Assembly: GCA_030447445.1 (NCBI GenBank)
Contig: JAUJOW010000003.1
Span: 113,698-177,697 of the forward strand
Length of the DNA: 64,000 bases
Source of the DNA: Acidimicrobiales bacterium
GTDB taxonomy: Bacteria > Actinomycetota > Acidimicrobiia > Acidimicrobiales > Iamiaceae
Direction of reading: 5' to 3'
Shown here piece by piece: positions 31,867 through 40,016 of this stretch. The notes under the pieces are model-generated. The model ran no database searches, was not told the origin of the DNA, and saw only the letters and a program-made list of their open reading frames with translations. The position numbers were made by a program, and so were the translations under genes. Within the stretch, counting starts at the first letter, position 1. Each line of letters starts with the position of its first letter.

Positions 31867-34499
31867 CGCTCGAGCGTCGTGGGGCCGATGCCGGCGATGC
31901 GGCCCAACTGGGCCAGCGATCTCGGCCGGGCCTCGGCCAGGGACCGCAGGGTGGCGTTGGAGGCCACGGTGTAGGCCGGCTTGCCCTCGGCCCGGCCCCG
32001 TCGCCACGCCCGCAGCTCCGCTTCCAGCGCCGCCGCCGCCCCGGCGAGGGGCGCCTCGTGACCGCTCACCCCCGGGCCACCGGAGCGCCGGGGCCGTCCC
32101 GTCACGCCCGCCGGTGGCACCGTCGCCGCCGGTCCCACCTTGCCAGGGGCTGGGGCGGTGCCGTCGAGCTCGGCCAGGAACGGTGACGGCCGGGTGCCGT
32201 CGCCGAGCACCACCACCCGCTGGCGCCCCCGGGTGATGGCGACGTGCAGCACGCGGCGCTCCTCCTCGCCGTCGACGGCCAGGCGGTGGGGCACCACGCC
32301 GGCGGTCACACCGACCACCGCCACCCGGGCCCACTCCCGGCCCTTCACCCGGTGGACGGTCGACAGCGTCACCGCCCCCGGCGCCGACCGGGCGGCGGCG
32401 GCCGACGCGAACGTCGCTCGCAGCCACGGTTCGAAGGAGGCCACCTCGGGGTGCAGGTCGGCCACCTGGAGCAGGCCCTCGATGTCGTCGAGCTGGCTCG
32501 AACCCTCACCCCCCTTCGACCGGTCGAGCCGTTCCATGGCCTCGCCCAGGCCGACGTCGTCCCTGACCACCTGGAGCACGTCGCGGGTGGTTCCTGCCCG
32601 GGCGGCGGCCTGCACGAGCGCCAGGTCCTCGGCCAGCTGGGTGACCTTCGTGCCGACCTTGGCATCGTCGATGCGGTCGGCCATGGCCGCCACCCGATCG
32701 ACGCTCGTCCCGTCACGGAACCACTTCGTGATCCAGGTCGGCAGGCCCCGGCTGGGGCGCCGGTACACCTCGGCCAGGTCGGCGGCGGCGAGGTGGTCGG
32801 GTCGGGCGGCGATCCGCAGGTAGGCGAGAGCGGCCCGGATGCCAGTCCGCCCCAGCACCTCGGACGTCAGGATCGAGTCGATGCGCACACCGGCGGCGGC
32901 GAGGGCGACGTGCGGCCCCAGCAACAGCGACCCGACCCGGGCCAGCACGGCGACATCGCCGGGGTCGATCCCCGGCTCGCCCAGCCACGCCTGCACCTCC
33001 TCGACGACGGCGGCGGCACCGTCCTCGGGACGGTCGAGGCGGATGCGGAGCCCATCGGCGGCGGGGTCGGCGCCGCCGGCCGGCCGCATGCGCTTGCCCA
33101 CCCGCCGCCGATTGCGCTCGAGCAGGCGGCGGGCGCCGTCGACCACGGCGACCGGGCACCGGTAGTTGACCTCGAGGGGATGGTCGCCGGCCCCCGGGAA
33201 GAACCGGGCGTAGTCGACGAGGAAGCCCGGGTCGGCCCCGCTGTGCCCGTACACGCACTGGTCGTCGTCCCCGACGGCGAAGACGTCGAGGCCGGGCACG
33301 GCCAGCAGCCGGACCATGAGGACGTGGGCCGGGGTGAGGTCCTGGAACTCGTCGACGAGCAGGTGCCGGTGCCGGGCCTGGGCCCGCCGCCGGAAGGCTC
33401 CGTCGCCGAGCAGCGCTTCGACGGCGGCGTACACCTGCTCGTCGAAGTCCACCGCTCCCCGCCCGGCCAGGGCCCGGCGGAAGGGGCCGAACAGGGCCGC
33501 CAGCCCGGGCACGTCGCCCCGCTCCGCCTCCACCTCCTCGGGGTCGCGGAGCCCGAGGCGGACGGCGGTCAGCGCCTCGAGGTAGGGGGCCAACGGGTCG
33601 GTGTTGGCCCGGGGCCGGCGCCGGGGGGCGTGCTCCTCGATCAGCGTCCGCACCTCGCGCTCGGCCAGCACCCGTGGTGCGCTCCCACGGTGGTCGGCGA
33701 GCAGCCCGTAGGCGAGCCCGTTCAGTGTCTGCACCCGCGGGCCGAGGTCGGCGGTGCGTTCGACCAGCTCGTCTCGGGCCTTGACGTTGTAGGCGACGGC
33801 GAGCACCGAGCTGCGCTCGTAGGACCGGTCGTGCAGGAGGTGTCGCAGCCGCTCGGTGAGCACACGGGTCTTGCCCGAACCGGCCGGTGCGATCACCCGG
33901 CAGGGGCCGGCTCCGTGGGCCACGGCGGCCAACTGGTCAGGGGCGAGATCAGCGGTCGGTGCGATCGGCTCGGGGACAGCCGTGAGCTGGCCGGCCTCGA
34001 CCGATCCGGCGTGGACGGCCACGGCCCCGCCGAGGTCGGTCCGGGACAGGCTGGTACGGGGGCCACCGTCGATCCAGGCCGGGCGGCCGTCGGGAAGGGC
34101 GACGTCGGCCGGCCCGTCGGGCGTCGGGGGGGCGCCGAGGCGTCCGGCCTTTATCGCCCACCACCAGACCAGGTCGCCCCCGCGAGCGTCATAGGTGTTG
34201 GCCCACACCAGGAACTGCAGCCGGTCGAACCAGGCCTCGAAGTCGGGGGCCACCGTCCACGGTTCGACGGCCCACGCCTCGGGGGCCCGGAACCGGGCCG
34301 GGTCGACGGCCAGCTCCACCACGACCGGTCGGCGGGCCGCCCAGGAGGCGTGGAGGCTGGTCACCGCCGGACCGGGCGAGGCGAGCGCGGCGTCGTCGAT
34401 GCACACCACCGGCGCCGTCGCCCACGGGTCAGGTGGGGCCCGACCGGCGGTGACGACGACGCCTCGGCCGAGGACGAGGGGACCGGGACCACCTGACAC
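31812..34499 (-). CDS. UvrD/PcrA-type superfamily 1 helicase with HRDC domain (UvrD2-like)
   Basis: 895-residue ATP-dependent DNA helicase. Residues 1-185 are an extra N-terminal domain with no motif I recognise. Walker A is APAGSGKT (204-211), followed by VAYNVKARDEL, LVDEFQDLT (motif II), VGDDDQCVYG (III), EVNYRCP (IV), TVHRVKGREWARVAV (V) and HVAITRGRQRV (VI). The last about 75 residues match an HRDC domain (ALEAELRAWRRGRAEGKPAY to LERYGDELLELV). This resembles mycobacterial UvrD2, but I see no tetracysteine motif in the linker before HRDC. GTG 34499 starts the gene. Confidence 0.9.
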   Translation of the reverse strand: MSGGPGPLVLGRGVVVTAGRAPPDPWATAPVVCIDDAALASPGPAVTSLHASWAARRPVVVELAVDPARFRAPEAWAVEPWTVAPDFEAWFDRLQFLVWANTYDARGGDLVWWWAIKAGRLGAPPTPDGPADVALPDGRPAWIDGGPRTSLSRTDLGGAVAVHAGSVEAGQLTAVPEPIAPTADLAPDQLAAVAHGAGPCRVIAPAGSGKTRVLTERLRHLLHDRSYERSSVLAVAYNVKARDELVERTADLGPRVQTLNGLAYGLLADHRGSAPRVLAEREVRTLIEEHAPRRRPRANTDPLAPYLEALTAVRLGLRDPEEVEAERGDVPGLAALFGPFRRALAGRGAVDFDEQVYAAVEALLGDGAFRRRAQARHRHLLVDEFQDLTPAHVLMVRLLAVPGLDVFAVGDDDQCVYGHSGADPGFLVDYARFFPGAGDHPLEVNYRCPVAVVDGARRLLERNRRRVGKRMRPAGGADPAADGLRIRLDRPEDGAAAVVEEVQAWLGEPGIDPGDVAVLARVGSLLLGPHVALAAAGVRIDSILTSEVLGRTGIRAALAYLRIAARPDHLAAADLAEVYRRPSRGLPTWITKWFRDGTSVDRVAAMADRIDDAKVGTKVTQLAEDLALVQAAARAGTTRDVLQVVRDDVGLGEAMERLDRSKGGEGSSQLDDIEGLLQVADLHPEVASFEPWLRATFASAAAARSAPGAVTLSTVHRVKGREWARVAVVGVTAGVVPHRLAVDGEEERRVLHVAITRGRQRVVVLGDGTRPSPFLAELDGTAPAPGKVGPAATVPPAGVTGRPRRSGGPGVSGHEAPLAGAAAALEAELRAWRRGRAEGKPAYTVASNATLRSLAEARPRSLAQLGRIAGIGPTTLERYGDELLELVGRFADDTA

Positions 34500-34561
34500 C
34501 GACGGTCACCCTACGCAGGGTCGCTCGGCCGGGCGGCGGGTGGGGTCGATGGACGTGTCGG

Positions 34562-34567
34562 TATGGT
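34562..34567 (+). promoter_or_regulatory. -10 element of the LLM oxidoreductase gene, leaderless type
   Basis: TATGGT ends 8 nt before ATG 34576, with no Shine-Dalgarno between. It supports that ATG as the start. No convincing -35 is present. Confidence 0.4.
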
Positions 34568-34575
34568 CGGCGGCC

Positions 34576-35532
34576 ATGGACCTTCGCATCTTCACCGAGC
34601 CGCAGCAGGGCGCCACCTACGACGACCTGCTGGCCGTGGCCCGCACCGCCGAGGACCTCGGCTTCGACGCCTTCTTCCGGTCCGACCACTACCTGAAGAT
34701 GGGCGACGCCTCGGGCTGGCCAGGGCCCACCGATGCCTGGATCACCCTGGCCGGTCTAGCCCGGGACACCGAGCGCATCCGCCTCGGCACCCTCGTCACC
34801 GCCGCCACCTTCCGGCTGCCCGGTCCCCTCGCCATCTCGGTGGCCCAGGTCGACGCCATGAGCGGCGGGCGCGTCGAGCTCGGCCTGGGCACCGGCTGGT
34901 ACGACGACGAGCACACCGCCTACGGCATCCCGTTCCCGCCGCTCGGCGAGCGCCTCGACCGGCACGCCGAGCAGCTCGAGATCATCCACGGCCTCTGGAC
35001 CACACCCGAGGGTGAGACCTTCTCCTTCGACGGGCGCCACTACGCGGTGACCGACTCGCCGGCGCTGCCGAAGCCGGTGCAGCGCCCCCACCCGCCCCTC
35101 ATCATCGGCGGCGGCGGGGCCAAGCGCACGCCGCTGCTGGCCGCCCGCTTCGCCGACGAGTTCAACCTCCCCTTCATGGGCCCCGACGACGTGGCCGCCG
35201 CCTACGCCCGCGTCGACGCCGCCTGCGAGGAGGCCGGGCGGGACCCGGCGGAGATCACCCGCTCGGCCGCCCTGGTGCTCTGCTGTGGTGCCGACGACAC
35301 CGAGGTGGCCCGGCGGGCCGAGGCCATCGGTCGCCAGCCCGACGAGGTGCGGGCCGGCGGGGCGGCGGGCACGCCCGGCGAGGTGCTGGACACGCTCGGG
35401 CGGTTCGCCGGTGTCGGTTGCCAGCGGGCCTACCTGCAGGTGCTCGACCTGGCCGACCTCGACCACCTGGAGCTGGTCGCCGCCGAGGTCCTCCCCCACG
35501 TCGGTGCGGTCACGGGGCGAGGCGCTCGATGA
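34576..35532 (+). CDS. LLM-class F420-dependent oxidoreductase
   Basis: 318-residue luciferase-like monooxygenase-fold protein of the F420-using branch. Typical segments are MDLRIFTEPQQGATYDDLL, FDAFFRSDHYLKMG near residues 33-46, IRLGTLVTAATFRLPGPLA, GRVELGLGTGWYDDEH and HPPLIIGGGGAKRTPLLAARFADEFNL. F420 use is the usual actinobacterial form but FMN cannot be excluded. ATG 34576 has a TATGGT element 8 nt upstream. The last 23 bp overlap pdxH on the opposite strand. The substrate is unknown. Confidence 0.88.
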   Translation: MDLRIFTEPQQGATYDDLLAVARTAEDLGFDAFFRSDHYLKMGDASGWPGPTDAWITLAGLARDTERIRLGTLVTAATFRLPGPLAISVAQVDAMSGGRVELGLGTGWYDDEHTAYGIPFPPLGERLDRHAEQLEIIHGLWTTPEGETFSFDGRHYAVTDSPALPKPVQRPHPPLIIGGGGAKRTPLLAARFADEFNLPFMGPDDVAAAYARVDAACEEAGRDPAEITRSAALVLCCGADDTEVARRAEAIGRQPDEVRAGGAAGTPGEVLDTLGRFAGVGCQRAYLQVLDLADLDHLELVAAEVLPHVGAVTGRGAR

Positions 35533-36160
35533 CCCAGGCCCGGCCCGCTTCGATGGGGTCGGCCCGCCGGTAGCGGAAGCGGTCGTGCAGGCGGTTCCGC
35601 CGTCCCTGCCAGAACTCGAGCTCGTCGGGCACGAGGCGGTACCCGCCCCAGTGGGCCGGGCGGGGCACCTCGCCGGGGTGGCGTGCTTCCACCTCGGCCC
35701 ACCGCCGCTCGAGCTCGCTCCGGTCGGCCACCACCCGGCTCTGGTCCGATGCCACCGCCGCCACCTGGCTTCCCCGCGGCCGCGAAGAGAAGTAGGCGTC
35801 GGACTCCTCGACGCTCACCTGCTCGACCGGGCCGACCACCCGGACCTGGCGCTCCACGTCGAGCCACCCGAAGCAGAGGGCGGCCTGCGGGTTGGCGGCC
35901 AGCTCGGCGCCCTTGGCGCTCTGGTAGTTGGTGAAGAACACGAAGCCGTGGTCGACCCCCTTCACCAGGACGTTGCGCACCGACGGTCGGCCCTCGCCCC
36001 CGGCGGCGGCGAGGGCCACGGCGGTGGCGTCGTAGGGATCGGTGGCCCGCCACTCCTCGAACCACCGGCCGAACTGCGTGAACGGGTCGTCGGCCAGGTC
36101 GGCGCGGTCGACGCCCCGCTCCCCGTAGGTCTCCCGCAGATGCGACAGGTCCTTGCCCAC
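35510..36160 (-). CDS. pdxH: pyridoxamine 5'-phosphate oxidase
   Basis: 216-residue FMN enzyme that oxidises pyridoxine/pyridoxamine 5'-phosphate to pyridoxal 5'-phosphate. The family pattern is clear: DPFTQFGRWFEEW near the start, PSVRNVLVKGVD, FVFFTNYQSAKGAEL, ERQVRVVGPVEQVS, SSRPRGSQVAAVAS and the C-terminal EFWQGRRNRLHDRFRYRR with the Arg/His substrate contacts. GTG 36160 is used because the sequence before it (from 36241) does not resemble the family and overlaps the binding-protein gene. It lies 14 nt after that gene's stop. Confidence 0.93.
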   Translation of the reverse strand: MGKDLSHLRETYGERGVDRADLADDPFTQFGRWFEEWRATDPYDATAVALAAAGGEGRPSVRNVLVKGVDHGFVFFTNYQSAKGAELAANPQAALCFGWLDVERQVRVVGPVEQVSVEESDAYFSSRPRGSQVAAVASDQSRVVADRSELERRWAEVEARHPGEVPRPAHWGGYRLVPDELEFWQGRRNRLHDRFRYRRADPIEAGRAWVIERLAP

Positions 36161-36174
36161 GCCGCACCATGCCC

Positions 36175-37182
36175 CTACGTCTGGAACTCGAGGCCGTAGA
36201 CCTCCTCCAGCCCCTTGAGGCAGGGCTCCCGCTCGGGGCACTCGGGAGGGCCACCGAGGGTCAGCTCGTCGTCGACCTCGGCCAGGTCGGACACCTGGGC
36301 CAGGTCGTACTCCTCGGCCGTGTCCTCGGTGACCACGAAGGTGTTGACGCTGTCGGCCGGTGACGGGTCGAGCAGGGTGTAGCCCTTCTCCTCGGCCGCC
36401 GCCCGGGCCTCTTCGGTGGTCTCGTCCAGGTCGGTGGTCGGCTCGCCGCCGAGGACGGTGAGCAAGGTGCCCACGAACTCGGGGATGAGGTCGATGTCGC
36501 CTCGTTCCAGCGCCGGCAGGTAGACCTCGCGTGCGCCGATGTCGAGCTGCTTCTCGACGTCGACGCCGGCTCGATCCAGGGCGCCGGCGAAGAGCTCGGC
36601 GGTGATGGTCGACTCCGGGAAGTTGGCGCTGCCCACGGTCAGGCTGCCGCTGGCGGTGAGGTCGCCGGGCAGGTCGTTCTCGTCGAGGAACTCCTCGGCC
36701 ACCGCCGCCGGGTCCTCCCCTTCGATGCCCACCTTGGCCACCATCTCTTGCATGTCCTCGGTGGTGAGGGCGGCCATGACGTCGTCGAGCACGGCGGCGA
36801 TCTCGTCGTTGGTGGCGTCGGTGCGGATGGCGGGGATGAAGTTGTCGACCGGCTGGAGGTCCTTGTCGTCCTCGAGCGCCACCCAGTCGTTGGCGGCGAT
36901 GGCCCCGTCGCTCGAGAACAGCACGGCGATGTCGATGCTGCCGTTCTCCAGCGCCTCCTTGGTCAGCGGCCCGCCGGCGTCGAGGGGCGTGAAGGCGAAG
37001 GTGGCCGCCGGGCCGGACCCCGAGCCGGAGCCGGAGCCGCCGGCGTCGACGTCCTCCTCGCTGTCGGCGCAGGCGGCGGTGGCGAACCCGAGGACCACGA
37101 GGCCGGCCAGGAGCCTGACCAGGAGGGGCCAGCGCCGCCTGGGTGGGCCCGACGGACCGGGACGGGAGAGTGCACTCGACAT
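36175..37182 (-). CDS. glycine-betaine/choline-type ABC substrate-binding lipoprotein, apparently circularly permuted
   Basis: 335-residue OpuAC-like (quaternary-ammonium/osmoprotectant) binding protein. The lipobox ends at Cys38 (FATAAC) and a GGSGSGSGSG linker follows. The order of the two halves is inverted: residues 62-172 (TPLDAGGPLTKEAL, LFSSDGAIAANDW, ALEDDKDLQP, AALTTEDMQEM) match the C-terminal half of the family, and 180-335 (LTVGSANFPESTITAELFAG, LDIGAREVYLPALERGDID, GGPPECPERE, GLEEVYGLEF) match the N-terminal half. Each half occurs once. ATG 37182 has AAGAGGGG about 8 nt upstream; ATG 37233 would add a His-rich tail and has no such site. It follows the two permease genes. Confidence 0.88.
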   Translation of the reverse strand: MSSALSRPGPSGPPRRRWPLLVRLLAGLVVLGFATAACADSEEDVDAGGSGSGSGSGPAATFAFTPLDAGGPLTKEALENGSIDIAVLFSSDGAIAANDWVALEDDKDLQPVDNFIPAIRTDATNDEIAAVLDDVMAALTTEDMQEMVAKVGIEGEDPAAVAEEFLDENDLPGDLTASGSLTVGSANFPESTITAELFAGALDRAGVDVEKQLDIGAREVYLPALERGDIDLIPEFVGTLLTVLGGEPTTDLDETTEEARAAAEEKGYTLLDPSPADSVNTFVVTEDTAEEYDLAQVSDLAEVDDELTLGGPPECPEREPCLKGLEEVYGLEFQT

Positions 37183-37235
37183 GGGGAACCCCTCTTGATG
37201 GTGATGGTTGTGGTGGTGGTGGAAGGTGACCATGC

Positions 37236-37976
37236 TCAGGCGGCCTGGAGCGCCGGATCGACCGGGGACACGTCGGCGATCCTGGGTGTTCGCCGCGATG
37301 CCCGGAGCCCAGCCGGCGTCACCAGCCGCTGCACGCCGGACAGGGTGACCTCGGTGGCCAGGGAGAGCACGGCGACGAGGACGGCGCCGGCGACGACCCG
37401 CACGTGGTCCTGGACGGCGAAGCCGTCGATGATGTACCGACCGAGGCCCCCGCCGCCGACCACGGCGGCGATGGTGGCCGTGGCCACCACCTGCACCGCC
37501 GAGGTGCGCACGCCGGCCATGATCAGCGGGACGGCCAGGGGCAGCTCGACACCGAACAGCACCTGCCGGTCGGACTGGCCCATGCCCCGGGCGGCGTCTC
37601 GGACCTCGGCGGGGACCTCGGCCATCCCCACGTAGGCGTTGGTGACGAGCGGGGGGATGGCCAGCGCCACCAGGGCCACGAATGTGGTGGTGGTCATGAT
37701 CACCGGCACCTCGCGGGTGCCGAGGATCTGGGAGCCGACGGCGAGGATGGCGAACGACGGCAGGGCCCGGCCGATGTTGGAGATGTTGACGGCCAGGGTG
37801 CCGAAGCGTCGCTTGTGCCCGAGCCAGATGGCCACGGGGAGGGCGACCACCATGGCCACGACGATGGCGGCCAGGGAGACCTGGACGTGTTCGGCCAGCC
37901 GCACGGCCACACCGGAGGGTCCCCGCCAGTTGGCCCGGTCGTTGAACCAGGACAGGACGTCACCGAAGACCTCCAC
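37236..37976 (-). CDS. osmoprotectant-type ABC transporter permease (OpuBB/OpuBD-like), second
   Basis: 246-residue binding-protein-dependent permease with about six helices. The cytoplasmic EAA-type loop is MAEVPAEVRDAARGMGQSDRQVLFGVELPLA, and GGGGLGRYI follows, as in OpuB/OpuC and YehW/YehY permeases. GTG 37976 begins 1 nt after the first permease's stop. Together with that subunit it would form a heterodimeric membrane channel for glycine betaine, choline or a related solute. Confidence 0.88.
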   Translation of the reverse strand: MEVFGDVLSWFNDRANWRGPSGVAVRLAEHVQVSLAAIVVAMVVALPVAIWLGHKRRFGTLAVNISNIGRALPSFAILAVGSQILGTREVPVIMTTTTFVALVALAIPPLVTNAYVGMAEVPAEVRDAARGMGQSDRQVLFGVELPLAVPLIMAGVRTSAVQVVATATIAAVVGGGGLGRYIIDGFAVQDHVRVVAGAVLVAVLSLATEVTLSGVQRLVTPAGLRASRRTPRIADVSPVDPALQAA

Positions 37977-37977
37977 C

Positions 37978-38670
37978 TCAGCGCTCCCGCCGGGCCCACG
38001 GGGTCAGCGCCCGTTGCAGCCCGCCCAGGCCGAGGTCGGCCAGCACGGCCAGGGCCACCGAGAGCACCGCCCCGACGGTGACGGCGGTGCGCATCGGCCG
38101 GTTGAGCCCGACGACGATGAGCTGGCCGAGGCCGCCCAGGCCGGCGATGGCGGCGATCGTGGTCAACCCGATCGTGGTCACGGTGGCGATGCGCACGCCG
38201 GCGATGATGGCCGGCAGGGCCAGGGGGAGCTCCACCCGGAGGAGGCGGGCGAGGGGCGTGAAGCCCATCCCGTCGGCCGCCTCCTTCAGGGACGGGGACA
38301 CGCCGTCGAGTCCGGCGATGATGTTGCGCACGAGGATGAGCAAGGTGTAGCCGACGAGCGGGAGGATGACGGTGATCCGCTGCAACCCGAACACCGGCAC
38401 GAGGATGGCGAACAGGGCCAGCGAGGGGATGGTGTAGACGGCACCGGCGAGGCCGAGGATGGCGCCCCGGAGCCTCGGTCGGCGGGTTCCCGCGAAGGCC
38501 AGCGGGGCCGACAGGACGAGACCGCCGACCACGGCGACGACCGTGAAGACCACGTGCTCCCGGAGGGCGCGGAGGATGTCGTCGGGGTGGGTGCGGACCC
38601 ACTCCCACCACAACCACCGCTCGGTGTTCACGACGCCCAACGCCCAACCTCGCGGCCCCCAAAACGTCAC
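37978..38670 (-). CDS. osmoprotectant-type ABC transporter permease, first
   Basis: 230-residue permease. A short N-terminal amphipathic part (NTERWLWWEWVRTHPDDIL) precedes about six helices; the EAA loop is GVSPSLKEAADGMGFTPLARLLRVELPLA and GLGGLGQLI follows. GTG 38670 overlaps the ATPase stop (GTGA), so translation is coupled. The pairing of two different permeases with an ATPase carrying CBS repeats and one binding protein is the standard OpuB/OpuC/OsmU plan. Confidence 0.88.
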   Translation of the reverse strand: MTFWGPRGWALGVVNTERWLWWEWVRTHPDDILRALREHVVFTVVAVVGGLVLSAPLAFAGTRRPRLRGAILGLAGAVYTIPSLALFAILVPVFGLQRITVILPLVGYTLLILVRNIIAGLDGVSPSLKEAADGMGFTPLARLLRVELPLALPAIIAGVRIATVTTIGLTTIAAIAGLGGLGQLIVVGLNRPMRTAVTVGAVLSVALAVLADLGLGGLQRALTPWARRER

Positions 38671-39785
38671 GCCTCCAACCCGGCCCGGATCTTCTCGAGG
38701 GTGACGACGCCGCCGAAGCGCTCCCCGTCGGCCACCACCGCCACTGACGACCGGGAGTTCATGATGACCTCGAGCGCCTCGCGGAGGCTGCTGGCCGGCC
38801 GCACGAGGGCCGCCGGCGGCGCCGCCTCGATCTCGCCGATGGTGCCCTGGCCGTCGAGCGCTTCCCTGGGCACCCAGCCGAGGAAGCGGTCGCCCCGCAC
38901 CACCCCGACCCAGTTGCTGGCTTCGCGGTCCATCACCTCGCGGGCCTCGGTGGGGGTGGCGTCGGCCGGCACCACCGGCCCGCCGGACAGCTCGAGGTCG
39001 GAGACCTTGGCCAGCGTCAGCCGCTTGAGGCTGCGCTCGGCGCCGAGGAAGGCTTCCACGAACTCGTTGGCCGGGTGGGCGAGGAGGTCGTCGGGGGAGC
39101 CGTACTGCTCCAGCACCCCGCCGGTGTTGAGCACGGCGATGCGGTCGCCGACGGTGATGGCTTCGTCGATGTCGTGGGTCACGAGCACGATCGTCTTGCG
39201 GACCCGCTCCTGGAGCGCCAGCAGCTCGTACTGCAGCCGCCCTCGCACGATCGGGTCGACGGCCCCGAAGGGCTCGTCCATCAAGAGCACCGGGGGGTCG
39301 GCAGCCAGGGCCCGGGCCACACCCACCCGCTGCTGCTGCCCGCCCGACAGCTCGGCCGGGTAGCGGTCGAGCATGCCCTGCTCGAGCCCGACCAGCTCGA
39401 CGAGCTCGTCGACCCGGGCGCCGATACGAGCCTTGTCCCACCCGAGCATCCGGGGCAGGGTGGCGACGTTCTGGGCGATGGTGCGGTGCGGGAACAGCCC
39501 GACCTGTTGGATCACGTACCCGATGCCTCGGCGCAGCTCGGTGGCCGGTTGGCGGCGCACGTCGACGCCGCCGATGGCGATGCTCCCGGCGGTGGGCTCG
39601 ATGAGCCGGTTGACCATCCGCAGCGTGGTCGTCTTCCCGCACCCCGATGGCCCGATGAGCACGACGATCTCGCCGCTCGGGACCTCGAGGTCGAGGGGGG
39701 CGACGGCGGGCTGGCGGGAGCCGGGGAACGTCTTGGTGACGCTGTCGAAGGTGATCGCCGCCGCCGGGTCCGGCCTCGCCGTCAT
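38667..39785 (-). CDS. osmoprotectant-type ABC transporter ATP-binding protein with CBS domains
   Basis: 372-residue ATPase of the OpuBA/ProV group. Walker A is GPSGCGKTT, the Q-loop region reads IGYVIQQVGLFPHRTI, the signature LSGGQQQR, and Walker B LLMDEPFGAVDP. After the ATPase domain, residues from about 255 on form CBS-type repeats (VMDREASNWVGVVRGDRFLG and IMNSRSSVAVVADGERFGG), which in OpuA sense ionic strength. ATG 39785 is preferred; GTG 39821 would add 12 Arg-rich residues. It is the first gene of the four-gene importer operon. Confidence 0.9.
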   Translation of the reverse strand: MTARPDPAAAITFDSVTKTFPGSRQPAVAPLDLEVPSGEIVVLIGPSGCGKTTTLRMVNRLIEPTAGSIAIGGVDVRRQPATELRRGIGYVIQQVGLFPHRTIAQNVATLPRMLGWDKARIGARVDELVELVGLEQGMLDRYPAELSGGQQQRVGVARALAADPPVLLMDEPFGAVDPIVRGRLQYELLALQERVRKTIVLVTHDIDEAITVGDRIAVLNTGGVLEQYGSPDDLLAHPANEFVEAFLGAERSLKRLTLAKVSDLELSGGPVVPADATPTEAREVMDREASNWVGVVRGDRFLGWVPREALDGQGTIGEIEAAPPAALVRPASSLREALEVIMNSRSSVAVVADGERFGGVVTLEKIRAGLEA

Positions 39786-40002
39786 GGCCGTCGCCCGGGC
39801 GCGGCGAGGCCGCTGCTCCACCCCGTGGTGGTGGTCACGGCTCCTCCCCGCATCAGGCGGCCCCGGAGATCCGTCGGCGGCACGTCCACCCGATGGGTGC
39901 CGTGCGTTGGGTCCGAATGCGCCACGCTACCGCGACCACCTTCGCCACCGGCGCGCGGCGTGTCGGCCGGATCGGCGACGTGAACCGTGAGGTATGCCGA
40001 GA

Positions 40003-40008
40003 TAGCAT
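40003..40008 (+). promoter_or_regulatory. -10 element of the WXG/EF-hand protein gene, leaderless type
   Basis: TAGCAT ends 8 nt before ATG 40017, with no Shine-Dalgarno. It supports ATG 40017 over the in-frame GTG at 39987. Confidence 0.45.
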
Positions 40009-40016
40009 CAGACCCC

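Noticed and set aside
37183-37233. His-rich N-terminal extension of the betaine-type binding protein
   Set aside because: Starting at ATG 37233 would put HHHHNHHH before the signal peptide, and no ribosome binding site precedes it. The CAC/CAT repeat is followed by AAGAGGGG correctly placed for ATG 37182, so it is read as leader sequence.
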